From NCBI GenBank assembly GCA_021371935.1, contig JAJFVF010000022.1, positions 1 through 64,000 of the forward strand: a stretch of 64,000 nt of DNA, in the 5' to 3' direction. Position numbers and translations under genes: made by a program. Positions 1 through 8,162 of this stretch are shown one piece after another (the stretch's first letter is position 1; the number at the start of each line of letters is the position of its first letter). Source of the stretch: a bacterium. Lineage in GTDB: Bacteria > Armatimonadota > UBA5829. The notes beneath the pieces were generated by a model, which made no database searches, was not told the DNA's origin, and worked only from the letters and a program-made list of their open reading frames with translations.

Positions 1-59
1 TGCATTTCTTAGGCACGTCGCTAGCGTTCGTCCTGAGCCAGGATCAAACTCTCCATAAG
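1..59 (-). rRNA. 16S ribosomal RNA, 5' end only
   Basis: The reverse complement reads AGAGTTTGATCCTGGCTCAG at its start, the conserved 27F site near position 8 of bacterial 16S rRNA, followed by a typical GACGAACGCTAGCG continuation. Only about 59 nt are in the window and the gene runs off the left edge. The mature 5' end is estimated by alignment with E. coli numbering, so it may be off by a few bases. The segment is too short for taxonomic placement. Confidence 0.95.
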
Positions 60-188
60 AATATTTATGTCACTACGCAAGAAACGTAGATAAACAACTC
101 AAGAGAGTCTATCTGTTGTTCATACTTTACCAACACCTGCAATAGCAGGCTGAAACTCATAACCTTATTTCACGCTTGCACTATTTAG

Positions 189-200
189 TTTTCAAAGAAC
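189..200 (-). promoter_or_regulatory. boxA-like antitermination element in rRNA leader
   Basis: The minus strand reads GTTCTTTGAAAA about 45 nt after the rRNA -10 box and about 130 nt before the 16S gene. This resembles the boxA element that binds NusB/NusE in rRNA leaders. The match is approximate and the call rests mainly on its position in an rRNA leader. Confidence 0.4.
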
Positions 201-242
201 TTCGCTCTTACCAGGAGGTGTCTACCCCCAGGCGCGAGATAT

Positions 243-271
243 ATAATACCACCCTGGATCAGCCTTGTCAA
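243..271 (-). promoter_or_regulatory. rRNA operon promoter
   Basis: On the minus strand TTGACA (271-266) is followed by a 17-bp spacer and TATTAT (248-243), a near-consensus housekeeping sigma promoter. An A-rich tract lies about 20 bp upstream of the -35 box and could act as an UP element. It sits about 185 nt upstream of 16S, as expected for an rRNA operon. Confidence 0.85.
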
Positions 272-309
272 TCGAATTCGGAGACTTTCTGCGTTTTTTT
301 TGACCTTAC

Positions 310-1626
310 CTAGTAGGGTATCGTCAACTTAAGCAGATGCCAGCCAGGCACAACCACCATGTTATGACTCAACACCAGATATGCAACACTTAGCGCTCCC
401 ATAGTAAGCAATGCCCCAATCCATAAGCCATAGTATAATCTTCTGCGCTTGTTTTCAGCCAATGAAAAAGCAATGAGACCATATGAACAAGCCAAGCCAC
501 TCATCATATAGCGGCCGCCGAAGCTGAAAGCGAAATCTATAAACCAGGCCTGATACTGCTGGGAGACGAAGATGGACATAATCAATACCCCCATCAGCCA
601 GTGTGCCGGATCACATGCTGATCTACGTTTGGCGCTATGTCTACGTAACGATGTCAAAACTGCTGCAACAATCACGCAAAACACAACCCCACATAGCAGC
701 AGCGTTATCAGTGGGAATGGCATCCAACCAAGCTCTACAAATGAACTCCCGAACGTACCAAAGAGTGTTGTCCATATCAGAAGCCCGGCCTTTCCGGACA
801 CCAATAGAAGCGGCCATCCTGGCAGAACACTGCTTATAGTGTGCGGAAAAACCACATGATATAACAAGCCGTTTCGGTAATACCACCAGCCTGCCAGTAT
901 CATAGCGGCTAGAAATGTTCCAAAAATTCCAAGTCTGCACTTCTCCCACCTCTTTGAAGCTTCAGCGGCAGGCGCAAAAATGTATGCCAGCACCACTACA
1001 GGCACCATGGAAAGTGCAGTAAGTTTGGTAAGAAGTCCCAAGCCAAGCGCTATACTCAAAATCACCTGGTCGGATCGCCTGGCTGTTCCTCTGGCAACCC
1101 TCATTGCCATCCAGAAAGCAAGTGTCGACCATAAAGCACACATAATGTCTGGATTGGGATAAGACGAATATTCCAGCACAAGAGGCGTGACACTTAATGC
1201 CGCCAAAGGCACAAGAGCAAGCTCATTATGATCCTTGAAATAATCTAGAAAGAATCCCCGAGCCACCCAAAATAGACAAACACCAATCAGTAATGAATAC
1301 CACCTGAGAATCTGCCATCGCCAATTCTCAGGCAAAAAACTTGAAGCTCGATAAACTACAGCGCCTGTTGCATACATCAACGGAGGATGCTGACTTTCGT
1401 AGCCCGCTTCACCACCTCCATCCGGCTTCCATATCGGCAGACTGCCGGTGCGGGCCATATACTTGATATATTTAACATGTGCCGCCTCATCTGGCGACAG
1501 CCCCAATGGCAGAACGAGACTGTATATGATCCCTCCGCATAAAAACACCGCAAACAACAGTAATGTCCCTCGCCGAGTCGAGCGATGTGCAACATTTGTA
1601 ATCACATCCGCAACAGACTTATTCAT
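310..1626 (-). CDS. polytopic membrane glycosyltransferase-like protein (GT39/DUF2142-like)
   Basis: This 438-residue protein has about ten hydrophobic segments. A short loop after the first one carries SPDEAAHVKY, the acidic motif position where PMT/ArnT-type GT-C glycosyltransferases keep their catalytic aspartate. Such enzymes use a lipid-linked sugar at the outer face of the inner membrane. The chosen ATG has GGAG six bases upstream and overlaps the stop of the preceding gene; ATGs at 1629 and 1638 are alternatives. It is the last gene of a five-gene membrane operon and ends about 40 bp before the rRNA promoter, with no clear terminator between. The substrate cannot be read from the sequence. 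Confidence 0.75.
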   Translation of the reverse strand: MNKSVADVITNVAHRSTRRGTLLLFAVFLCGGIIYSLVLPLGLSPDEAAHVKYIKYMARTGSLPIWKPDGGGEAGYESQHPPLMYATGAVVYRASSFLPENWRWQILRWYSLLIGVCLFWVARGFFLDYFKDHNELALVPLAALSVTPLVLEYSSYPNPDIMCALWSTLAFWMAMRVARGTARRSDQVILSIALGLGLLTKLTALSMVPVVVLAYIFAPAAEASKRWEKCRLGIFGTFLAAMILAGWWYYRNGLLYHVVFPHTISSVLPGWPLLLVSGKAGLLIWTTLFGTFGSSFVELGWMPFPLITLLLCGVVFCVIVAAVLTSLRRHSAKRRSACDPAHWLMGVLIMSIFVSQQYQAWFIDFAFSFGGRYMMSGLACSYGLIAFSLAENKRRRLYYGLWIGALLTMGALSVAYLVLSHNMVVVPGWHLLKLTIPY

Positions 1627-3214
1627 CATAAGCTCCATTATTCACACGGAACACAATTACCTGACCGCGTCTATAGACAGGTCTCAAACCTATTTTCTCC
1701 AGCTTATATGAATGTTTGTTATCGATCATTACTACATAATCGGCTTTACTTTCTTGAATGAACTGCTCACAAATGTTGAGCGGGATCAGGTTATTCTCCA
1801 TCAGATGGAAAAACCGCACTTTGTGAGCATAATCTGGTGTTTCACTCCAATGGCCATAGCATACCTGCACACCAGTGAACGCAGGAGTAAACAACGCAAA
1901 TGTTGGTGGAGCCAGAACACTATCGTTCCATTTAGCGCGCCTTTCAAGGAAATGCATTGCACCCCATTCTTGCTTGCTCATATATGTCTGGTATCCGGGA
2001 ACTGTTATGCCATCCAATAGCATATTGACATCAGTTGCTACAAACCGAACATTGCTTATCACGGTCAGCAATATCAACACTATAAGAATATATTTGTATT
2101 TGCTTGCCGCTTTGGACGACAGCAATCGACCAACGGCATATGCGCAGAGTATGCACAATGGTATGTGCAGACCCATCACAAGTTTTCTCTGTTGTGCGAT
2201 TGGTATAAACGGGACCAAGAAACCTACAAGCGCCCATACCGTGGGGAAAAAAAATGACAATCTGCCCCGGCATCGCCCTCCTGCCGACCATAGCACGACA
2301 CCCGCTATTGCTCCTGCAAGGATAAGCCCGTAACCCGATAAGAGAAACCAGAATTCGGGCGATGGAGCACCTGAATTTGCACGAGCACGATATACCGCAT
2401 CAACTGAATACAAATAGAACTGATAACCTGTTGATGGAATGGCTATTAACGCCGCAAGAATGCTCAATGCAATCGTCCTGGTTGGAAACTTCTTCATTAC
2501 AATTGCATGACTTACAACATAAGCCACCCATATACATGCGATAGTAAGAATGTCATATGTATGAACGTTTCCCAAAATCAACAGGTAAGCACCAGCTGTA
2601 ACAGCATCGCGCACCCGACCATTGCGTTCGGTAAGAATCAGATAATAAAACGTTCCCAACATTAATATCTGACTGAACAGAAACAGAGGATTAAGATATA
2701 TGGAAAGAAACGTAATAGCCTCTGGCTGCCACAGGTCAACTGAGCGTGGAAGCTGACCTGGAGACACCAACCAACCAATTCCAGACGAGAAACCCACCAA
2801 AACCATCAATACAATTCTTTGCTTTGACTCATACAGGAAGAGCTTTGAAAACTTCCATATCGCCAGAATTAAACCAAAGCCAAAGACTATTCTGAACAGA
2901 TGAAAAACGATAATCAGCGGCAGGTGCGTGACCCGAGCAAAATTGCCCATCACCAGAAAGAGAATGTTAAACGCTTTGGCGGATTGGGGATCGTTGGTGA
3001 ATAGATTGCGTATGAAGAAATGGCCATCGGCTGCCTGACGCATCCAAGAAAGATAGACCGCGCCATCGTCGATATTATGAGTAAGACCCAGAAAATGGTA
3101 GCCCTTTGGAGTGAGGAACAAACCAAAGATATACGGCAGAGTGGTCAGCAGCATGATAGCTGCCGCACACATAAACACCCAGTTTCGTTCGGACCTGCTG
3201 CTCTTTTCCATCAT
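1619..3214 (-). CDS. polytopic membrane protein, probable GT-C-type glycosyltransferase
   Basis: The product has 531 residues with about ten to twelve predicted membrane segments and a soluble C-terminal part of about 110 residues. The first periplasmic loop contains HNIDDGAVYLSW, with paired aspartates where GT-C enzymes hold catalytic acids. I do not recognise a named family. The start shares an ATGA overlap with the stop of the upstream YfhO-like gene, and its own stop overlaps the next gene, so the three are likely translated together. A role in adding sugars to envelope glycans is inferred from architecture and from its neighbours. Confidence 0.65.
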   Translation of the reverse strand: MMEKSSRSERNWVFMCAAAIMLLTTLPYIFGLFLTPKGYHFLGLTHNIDDGAVYLSWMRQAADGHFFIRNLFTNDPQSAKAFNILFLVMGNFARVTHLPLIIVFHLFRIVFGFGLILAIWKFSKLFLYESKQRIVLMVLVGFSSGIGWLVSPGQLPRSVDLWQPEAITFLSIYLNPLFLFSQILMLGTFYYLILTERNGRVRDAVTAGAYLLILGNVHTYDILTIACIWVAYVVSHAIVMKKFPTRTIALSILAALIAIPSTGYQFYLYSVDAVYRARANSGAPSPEFWFLLSGYGLILAGAIAGVVLWSAGGRCRGRLSFFFPTVWALVGFLVPFIPIAQQRKLVMGLHIPLCILCAYAVGRLLSSKAASKYKYILIVLILLTVISNVRFVATDVNMLLDGITVPGYQTYMSKQEWGAMHFLERRAKWNDSVLAPPTFALFTPAFTGVQVCYGHWSETPDYAHKVRFFHLMENNLIPLNICEQFIQESKADYVVMIDNKHSYKLEKIGLRPVYRRGQVIVFRVNNGAYDE

Positions 3215-5328
3215 CTATGACGATTATACTTCAGGAAGCGATATGTGCCAACTCCGCAGATCGTGCCGACACCGATGAGCATAAGGTACAGGCCGAAATA
3301 GAATGCGCGGAAGCCCATGGTCCATTTCGGGGGCTGTGCATGAATATAGTTGAGCGATTTATAGATGCGAACTCCGTCAATCGTATTGATCAGTTTGAGT
3401 GAAGCATCATTTATCTCATCACGTGACAAGATATACTTCGCTGCGCGGCCTACATCCGGCGTGTATCTGCGCATTAGCACCATATTGCCGTTTTCCTGTG
3501 GGCTGGAGTCCCCGCCCTGAATCCTGCTCGACCAGTCCTTATATGACTTTGTGAACAACGAATCGTATCCTTGCATATCATACAGCCCGTAGACCATTGC
3601 GGCATTTGGCGGAAGAATGGCATCGGGAGTATTGTATAGGCTCCAGTTCGGATTGATCGGCGCTATGCGCGAGCCGTCCATTGTTAGTGACTGGAGTTTC
3701 TTCGTAAGTGGCGTATCGGGATACACTTTTGATCGGGAACATGTGGGATTATAGTTGACTCCAAAAGCGAAGAGGTCGGCAGCAATTAAGACAACAACCA
3801 TCACGGGATACATAGAGCGGGCGACAGTGTCTCTACTTCTCGCAAGCAGCAGACCCAGCGAAACCAGAATCAAAACCGTGAATATTCTTCCATTTGGACC
3901 GGCCAGACCAGAAAATGATTTGCCTATGATACCTGCAATATAACTTGCACCCAGTATATTTGTTATGGCAAAAAACACTCCGACAATCAAAAAAGCAAAT
4001 AGTGCGGCGAGTTCACCCCACATCAATTCCCTGCCCCGCACACACACTTTCTCCTGCGCGCGTTCAGCAAAATAATCCGCTCCAAAGCCTGCCATTACGG
4101 CTATGCTGAAGAAATAAAGAAGCAAGATCCTGTTGGGTCCGCCGAAAGCACTAAAGCCTGGTATGAAGAAGTAAAAAGGCGCATTTATAGGTGTGCCCAG
4201 AGCACATAGCAGCGCAAATAGTGCAAGAAAAGCAAAGAAACCTATGCACGGCTTGTCTTTTACCCGGCCAAGCGAGATTATCGCAAACATCAATGGCAAT
4301 ATGCCTATATACAGTCCGTACTCCATAAAATCAGCGGCGCTGCCCAGGAAATATGTGTTTTTGCTCGGATTACCGAAGAAATTGGGGACGAACATAGTAA
4401 TTAAGCGATACGGTTTCAGGGCGTTGCCGATAAACCAAGCATAACCCGCACCCGTTACCTGCCTGATACGATGGGAGTGCTGCGCAAGATCATGACTTGG
4501 AAGTATCTGCGGAGCCGATATGAGAAACGCAATCGCCACAAACACAACGAATTGAAGCATGGCATATTTTGCAGAATTATTCAGACCATCTGACCGCCAC
4601 TTGCCGATACACTTCCATATCCACCAGAGCACAGACGCCATAGCTACATAAAACGCTATCTGGAAGTGACCGGCCAAAAATGCCAAACCCAAAGATCCCC
4701 CGGCGAGCATTGCATAAAAAGTGGATCGTTTCTCGACAGACCTGTGTATAAGAAAAAGTGTTAAAGGTAGATATACTGCTACACTTATAAAAGTCGGCAG
4801 TTCCAGCCACAGCACAATAAATGCGCTGAATGTAAAGCATATCGCCGATACTATACCGCCCAGCAGCCCTGCGCCGAGTTCACGCATAAACTTATAGGTG
4901 AACACCTGAGCCAGAAACAGGTGCAGTGCGGCAAATATAGTAAATGCGGTGATCGGATCGAAGATCAAAAACAGCAGATTGCCCGGATAGAGCACTGCCG
5001 ACTGGCCGTTCGCCTGGAACGGTGTGCCGCAGAACTGATGTGGGTTCCACAACGGAATATGACCTGCTCGTATCGATTCGGCATAGAAAACTCGCCATGG
5101 GTAAAACTGAGCGATTGCGTCCCACTGCAGAGCGTTCCACTGAGGAGGCGGACTTGTGGGTTTTGTGACGCTGTTCCATGGAGACATCTGAGCCAGATAA
5201 TCGCCAGGCAGCAGAGCATCTCCTCTAAATATAGGCCTCCAGAGGAATATGCACACCAGTATCAAAAACAGCACATACGGCAGTAGGCCTTTGATCCTAA
5301 TACTTTTAGTGTCCTTGTCCAAGTCCAA
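3211..5328 (-). CDS. YfhO-like membrane protein
   Basis: The 705-residue protein has the YfhO layout: one N-terminal membrane helix, a loop with FYPWR and IPLWNP motifs typical of the family, about a dozen further helices and a C-terminal soluble region of roughly 150 residues before a last helix. YfhO relatives take part in glycosylating lipoteichoic acid or other envelope polymers. There is no ATG near the start. The TTG given here lacks a convincing ribosome binding site, so the true start may lie slightly downstream. It overlaps the end of the upstream SMR-like gene by 23 bp. Confidence 0.8.
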   Translation of the reverse strand: MDLDKDTKSIRIKGLLPYVLFLILVCIFLWRPIFRGDALLPGDYLAQMSPWNSVTKPTSPPPQWNALQWDAIAQFYPWRVFYAESIRAGHIPLWNPHQFCGTPFQANGQSAVLYPGNLLFLIFDPITAFTIFAALHLFLAQVFTYKFMRELGAGLLGGIVSAICFTFSAFIVLWLELPTFISVAVYLPLTLFLIHRSVEKRSTFYAMLAGGSLGLAFLAGHFQIAFYVAMASVLWWIWKCIGKWRSDGLNNSAKYAMLQFVVFVAIAFLISAPQILPSHDLAQHSHRIRQVTGAGYAWFIGNALKPYRLITMFVPNFFGNPSKNTYFLGSAADFMEYGLYIGILPLMFAIISLGRVKDKPCIGFFAFLALFALLCALGTPINAPFYFFIPGFSAFGGPNRILLLYFFSIAVMAGFGADYFAERAQEKVCVRGRELMWGELAALFAFLIVGVFFAITNILGASYIAGIIGKSFSGLAGPNGRIFTVLILVSLGLLLARSRDTVARSMYPVMVVVLIAADLFAFGVNYNPTCSRSKVYPDTPLTKKLQSLTMDGSRIAPINPNWSLYNTPDAILPPNAAMVYGLYDMQGYDSLFTKSYKDWSSRIQGGDSSPQENGNMVLMRRYTPDVGRAAKYILSRDEINDASLKLINTIDGVRIYKSLNYIHAQPPKWTMGFRAFYFGLYLMLIGVGTICGVGTYRFLKYNRHR

Positions 5329-5707
5329 ACCCGATAAATGAAACCCCGGCGGAGATGAAAAACAGCCCCAGCCCCGCCAGTTTCCAGTTGACCCGTTCCT
5401 TCAAAACAGTTGCCGATAGAATCACGACCAGAAAATAGCTGATGCTGAGCATCGGATAAGCCACGCTCAATCTCACTTTGCTGAGCACCAGTATCCATAA
5501 AAATGCGCTTATCACATATAAAAATAATCCGGTCAGAACGCGTGGAGTAAACATCGCGCGCACGATGTTGAAAAGCGTCTTGACTATGGAATCGCCGATT
5601 AGGTTAACATTGCCAAGACCCAGTTTTTGCAGCACCTGTGCGGTCGCCATCAGTGTGACCGATGCGCACATCAAACCGAATGAACCTAGTGTGAGATTGC
5701 CCTGCAC
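5306..5707 (-). CDS. small four-helix transporter (EamA/SMR, ArnE-like)
   Basis: This is a 133-residue protein with four membrane helices, matching the small EamA/SMR proteins that flip undecaprenyl- or polyprenyl-linked sugars (ArnE/ArnF type). A VLKERVNW segment between the last two helices is characteristic. The GTG start follows the TAA of the upstream paralogue directly and has GGAGGG seven bases before it. The two paralogues share the N-terminal QGNLT motif and most helices, so they may form a heterodimer. With the glycosyltransferase-like genes downstream, a lipid-sugar flippase role is the best inference. Confidence 0.75.
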   Translation of the reverse strand: MQGNLTLGSFGLMCASVTLMATAQVLQKLGLGNVNLIGDSIVKTLFNIVRAMFTPRVLTGLFLYVISAFLWILVLSKVRLSVAYPMLSISYFLVVILSATVLKERVNWKLAGLGLFFISAGVSFIGFGLGQGH

Positions 5708-6133
5708 TTAACTGCCCTCCTGAGTGGGCTTTTCTTTCGCCTGGCCCAATCCTACACCTATGAAAGATACTCCTATTGAAATGAGAGCCAGACCGACGCC
5801 GGCCAGCATCCAGTTCACTTGTTCATGAAGCATGCACCCCGAAAGTATCACCACCAGAATATAGCTCATGCTTATCAGTGGATATGCGACACTCAGCCTT
5901 ACTTTGCTGAGCACGACAATCCAAAACAGAGTGCTGACCACATACAGCCCAAGCCCAAGGAGCACATATGGAGCCATCATCGCGTGAAGAATATTGATGA
6001 AAGTCTGCATCATCGAGCTTGACGCCAGCTTCTTTGCGCCGAGGCCGAGCTTGAGAAATACCTGGCCGAATGCACCGAGGGTTATTGCAATACAGATGAT
6101 GCCGAATGAAGCCGGAGTGAGATTGCCCTGCAC
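5708..6133 (-). CDS. small four-helix transporter (EamA/SMR, ArnF-like)
   Basis: This 141-residue protein is a paralogue of the next gene, with four helices and a LHEQVNW segment at the matching place. A longer reading frame exists upstream, but the GTG at 6133 has GGAGG nine bases before it and lines up exactly with the start of the paralogue, so it is chosen. It is the first gene of the membrane operon. A TATAAT lies at 6170-6165 upstream, with only a weak -35 (TTTCCT) at 17-bp spacing. A heterodimeric lipid-sugar flippase with its partner is inferred. Confidence 0.75.
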   Translation of the reverse strand: MQGNLTPASFGIICIAITLGAFGQVFLKLGLGAKKLASSSMMQTFINILHAMMAPYVLLGLGLYVVSTLFWIVVLSKVRLSVAYPLISMSYILVVILSGCMLHEQVNWMLAGVGLALISIGVSFIGVGLGQAKEKPTQEGS

Positions 6134-6214
6134 GAGCAGTAACCTCCAAAATAGTGTTGACTCAATTATAGACCAAGATGGGGATTTAGGAAAGTCTGAA
6201 GTCAAAACAAAGGA

Positions 6215-6245
6215 CGTCCGGGGCAAGAATACCCCGGACGATCAA
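6215..6245. repeat. 31-bp palindromic direct repeat, left copy
   Basis: The 31-bp sequence contains CGTCCGGGG and CCCCGGACG arms around an eight-base loop. The identical sequence recurs at 7267-7297, on the other side of the metallo-hydrolase gene. No T-run follows, so it is not an ordinary terminator. Confidence 0.9.
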
Positions 6246-6310
6246 GATCAAGGTAATCGTAAGTCCACTAAGTATAGGCCAGTATTTGTTGCACTTTGGG
6301 AACTGTTTCT

Positions 6311-6339
6311 TTGTACTCAACAATGCAAGATGATATACT
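6311..6339 (+). promoter_or_regulatory. promoter of metallo-hydrolase gene, probably leaderless
   Basis: TTGTAC (6311-6316), a 17-bp spacer and TATACT (6334-6339) form a good promoter. The ATG at 6346 begins only seven bases after the -10 box, so transcription would start at or next to the A of the start codon. No ribosome binding site precedes it. Confidence 0.7.
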
Positions 6340-6345
6340 GTTTAT

Positions 6346-7194
6346 ATGAAAATAATTTTTTTAGGGACTGCTGCTGCAACTTCATATCCTTTGGCTTTTT
6401 GCCAATGTGATTATTGCAAAGAGGCAAGAAAACTAGGAGGAAAAAATCTAAGAAAAAGGTCGTCGATAATCATTAACGACGATCTACTTATAGATTTGGG
6501 GCCAGACGTATTATCTGCTTCATTTATGTATAATAAATCAATTGCCGATATTAGGTACTGTCTGCAAACCCATCCTCATTCTGACCATTTTGATCCTTCA
6601 CATCTTACAACTCGAATACCGGAATATATGGGAGTAAGTACCCCGCCACTAGAGATTTATGCATCTTTGGCAACCCTAACAAAGATGTCTGAAATGCTCA
6701 AGAATGAAGGCTACGTTGCAGACCTGTTTGATCTTAAAGAACAGAAGAAAATGAACCTCAAAATTAATCCAGTAGTTTCCCAGCAAACTTTCGTGGCAGG
6801 TAGTTATAAAATCACGGCATTTTCGAGCGACCACGACAAATCCGCAGATTCACTCATTTATAGTATATCTGAAGATGATTTTACCTTACTTTATGCAACT
6901 GATACCGATTCATTTCGCAAAGACGTCATAACAAGCTTTGTTAATAAGAAGATGCGTTTTAATGTCGTTATTTTAGACCATACCTACGGTCCAAACGCTG
7001 ATAGTGGAGGTCATCTTAATGCAAATAGATTTATTGAGCAATTAGAGCTGCTTAAAGAGCAAAACCTATTATCAGATAATGCCCGAATACTCGCAACACA
7101 TATATCACATGAAGGAAACCCTCCATATACAGAGCTTTCTAATTATGCTAAGCAGTTTGGATACGAAATTGCATATGATGGTATGGCGGTCTGA
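6346..7194 (+). CDS. MBL-fold metallo-hydrolase (PhnP-like)
   Basis: The 282-residue protein has the metallo-beta-lactamase fold signature THPHSDHFD (HxHxDH metal site), a later FSSDHD histidine region, ATDTD, and a C-terminal THISHEG. A CxCxxC cluster near residues 19-24 resembles the structural zinc site of PhnP-type cyclic phosphodiesterases, so a phosphodiesterase on a small cyclic phosphate is likely. It stands alone on the plus strand between two minus-strand operons. Two 60-base lines that I counted in it have 35% and 40% G+C, against 58% in a sampled lpxD line. With the identical flanking repeats this suggests acquisition. Confidence 0.8.
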   Translation: MKIIFLGTAAATSYPLAFCQCDYCKEARKLGGKNLRKRSSIIINDDLLIDLGPDVLSASFMYNKSIADIRYCLQTHPHSDHFDPSHLTTRIPEYMGVSTPPLEIYASLATLTKMSEMLKNEGYVADLFDLKEQKKMNLKINPVVSQQTFVAGSYKITAFSSDHDKSADSLIYSISEDDFTLLYATDTDSFRKDVITSFVNKKMRFNVVILDHTYGPNADSGGHLNANRFIEQLELLKEQNLLSDNARILATHISHEGNPPYTELSNYAKQFGYEIAYDGMAV

Positions 7195-7266
7195 TAGGGA
7201 ATTGGCTCTGGGAATACCTCGGACGATATATATCAAGATTTAAGAAATATGAGGTAGAAACAAAAC

Positions 7267-7297
7267 CGTCCGGGGCAAGAATACCCCGGACGATCAA
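7267..7297. repeat. 31-bp palindromic direct repeat, right copy
   Basis: This copy is identical over 31 bp to 6215-6245. A degenerate third piece (GGGAATACCTCGGACGATA) lies just upstream, at about 7211-7229. The copies bracket the metallo-hydrolase gene. Confidence 0.9.
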
Positions 7298-7324
7298 AAT
7301 AGGAAGTAGGTAATAGGAATTAGG

Positions 7325-7392
7325 AAACAGGTAATAGTGTGCAAGTTGCACCACCTATTTCCTAATACCTGATCCCTATTACCTGTTTTTTT
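7325..7392 (+). terminator. long hairpin with T-tract after metallo-hydrolase gene
   Basis: AAACAGGTAATAG (7325-7337) pairs with CTATTACCTGTTT (7376-7388), which runs into a seven-T tract on the plus strand. A GTGCAAGTTGCAC palindrome sits inside the loop. The surrounding bases (7302-7391) are built from repeated TAATAGGAATTAGG-like words. It could terminate the plus-strand gene; the long loop makes this uncertain. Confidence 0.5.
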
Positions 7393-8026
7393 ACGCTATC
7401 TTGAGAAGTTCTTTTGCCTTGTCGACTGCGCTCGCCGCATCAGGAGCATAGCCGTCGGCATTGATCTCGTCGGCATAGTTCTGAGTGACTGGAGCGCCGC
7501 CGATCATAACAGAGATCCTGTCACGGACTCCCTCATTTTTCATCGCCTCAATGGTCTCTTTCATTGCAGGCATGGTGGTCGTCAACAAAGCAGAAAGCGC
7601 GACAAGGTCTGCGCCGTCCTTAATCGCCTGAACAAACGTCTGAGGCTTTACGTCGACGCCGAGATCGACAATTTCAAAACCGGCGCCCTCAAGCATCATC
7701 GCGACCAGGTTCTTGCCGATATCGTGAAGGTCACCGCTTACCGTGCCTATCGCAACCTTGCCCTTGGCCTCGACACCACTCGAAGCCAGTTTCGGACGAA
7801 GTACCTCCATTGCCATCTTCATAGCACGAGCGGCAATCAACACTTCCGGTACATAGAACTCATTGTTCTTGAACTTTGCGCCCACAACATTCATACCGGC
7901 CACAAGACCGTTATTCAGAATGTCACCGGGGTTCATCCCCTCGGCAAGCGCATTCTCTGTAATCTCTTTTGCGTCCGGCGCTTTGCCATTGATTATGGCC
8001 TGCGCCAGTGCTTCCATATCAGCCAA
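7391..8026 (-). CDS. methyltransferase-associated corrinoid protein
   Basis: The 211-residue protein has the N-terminal helical cap and C-terminal Rossmann B12-binding domain of MtaC/MtbC/MttC-type corrinoid proteins. The DxHxxG motif (DLHDIG) places the lower axial cobalt ligand at His101, followed by the expected GGAPV segment near the C terminus. Such proteins carry a methyl group between a substrate-specific methyltransferase and a methyl acceptor. The TTG start has AAGGAGG seven bases upstream and is preferred to any ATG. The gene has its own promoter, and the reductive activator lies just upstream. No substrate methyltransferase is present in the window. Confidence 0.92.
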   Translation of the reverse strand: MADMEALAQAIINGKAPDAKEITENALAEGMNPGDILNNGLVAGMNVVGAKFKNNEFYVPEVLIAARAMKMAMEVLRPKLASSGVEAKGKVAIGTVSGDLHDIGKNLVAMMLEGAGFEIVDLGVDVKPQTFVQAIKDGADLVALSALLTTTMPAMKETIEAMKNEGVRDRISVMIGGAPVTQNYADEINADGYAPDAASAVDKAKELLKIA

Positions 8027-8055
8027 TCTAGCTCCTCCTTAAATTGCTGACATCA

Positions 8056-8083
8056 GACAATGGTGATTCATATTACCACTGTC
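8056..8083 (-). promoter_or_regulatory. hairpin in corrinoid gene leader
   Basis: GACAATGGT and ACCACTGTC form a nine-pair stem with one mismatch around a ten-base loop, in the transcribed leader between the promoter and the TTG start. There is no T-run. Its function is unknown; it does not match a cobalamin riboswitch. Confidence 0.35.
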
Positions 8084-8101
8084 CGGTTTTGTTTCGCCAT
8101 A

Positions 8102-8130
8102 AGTATAACCATTGTGCACATCAGATGCAA
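8102..8130 (-). promoter_or_regulatory. corrinoid protein promoter
   Basis: On the minus strand TTGCAT (8130-8125), a 17-bp spacer and TATACT (8107-8102) precede the corrinoid gene by about 75 bp. This gives it a transcript separate from the activator gene. Confidence 0.6.
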
Positions 8131-8162
8131 GGTTGTTTGAGAAAAAATGCAAAATATTTGAC

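Noticed and set aside
5994-6410. A 138-codon plus-strand frame running into the metallo-hydrolase start
   Set aside because: It covers the 5' part of the small transporter gene and the palindromic repeat, and has no ribosome binding site or motif.
8027-8162. Cobalamin riboswitch upstream of the corrinoid gene
   Set aside because: Only a simple hairpin is present. The B12-box consensus (GCCACTG with its usual flanking stems) was not found, and the leader is too short.
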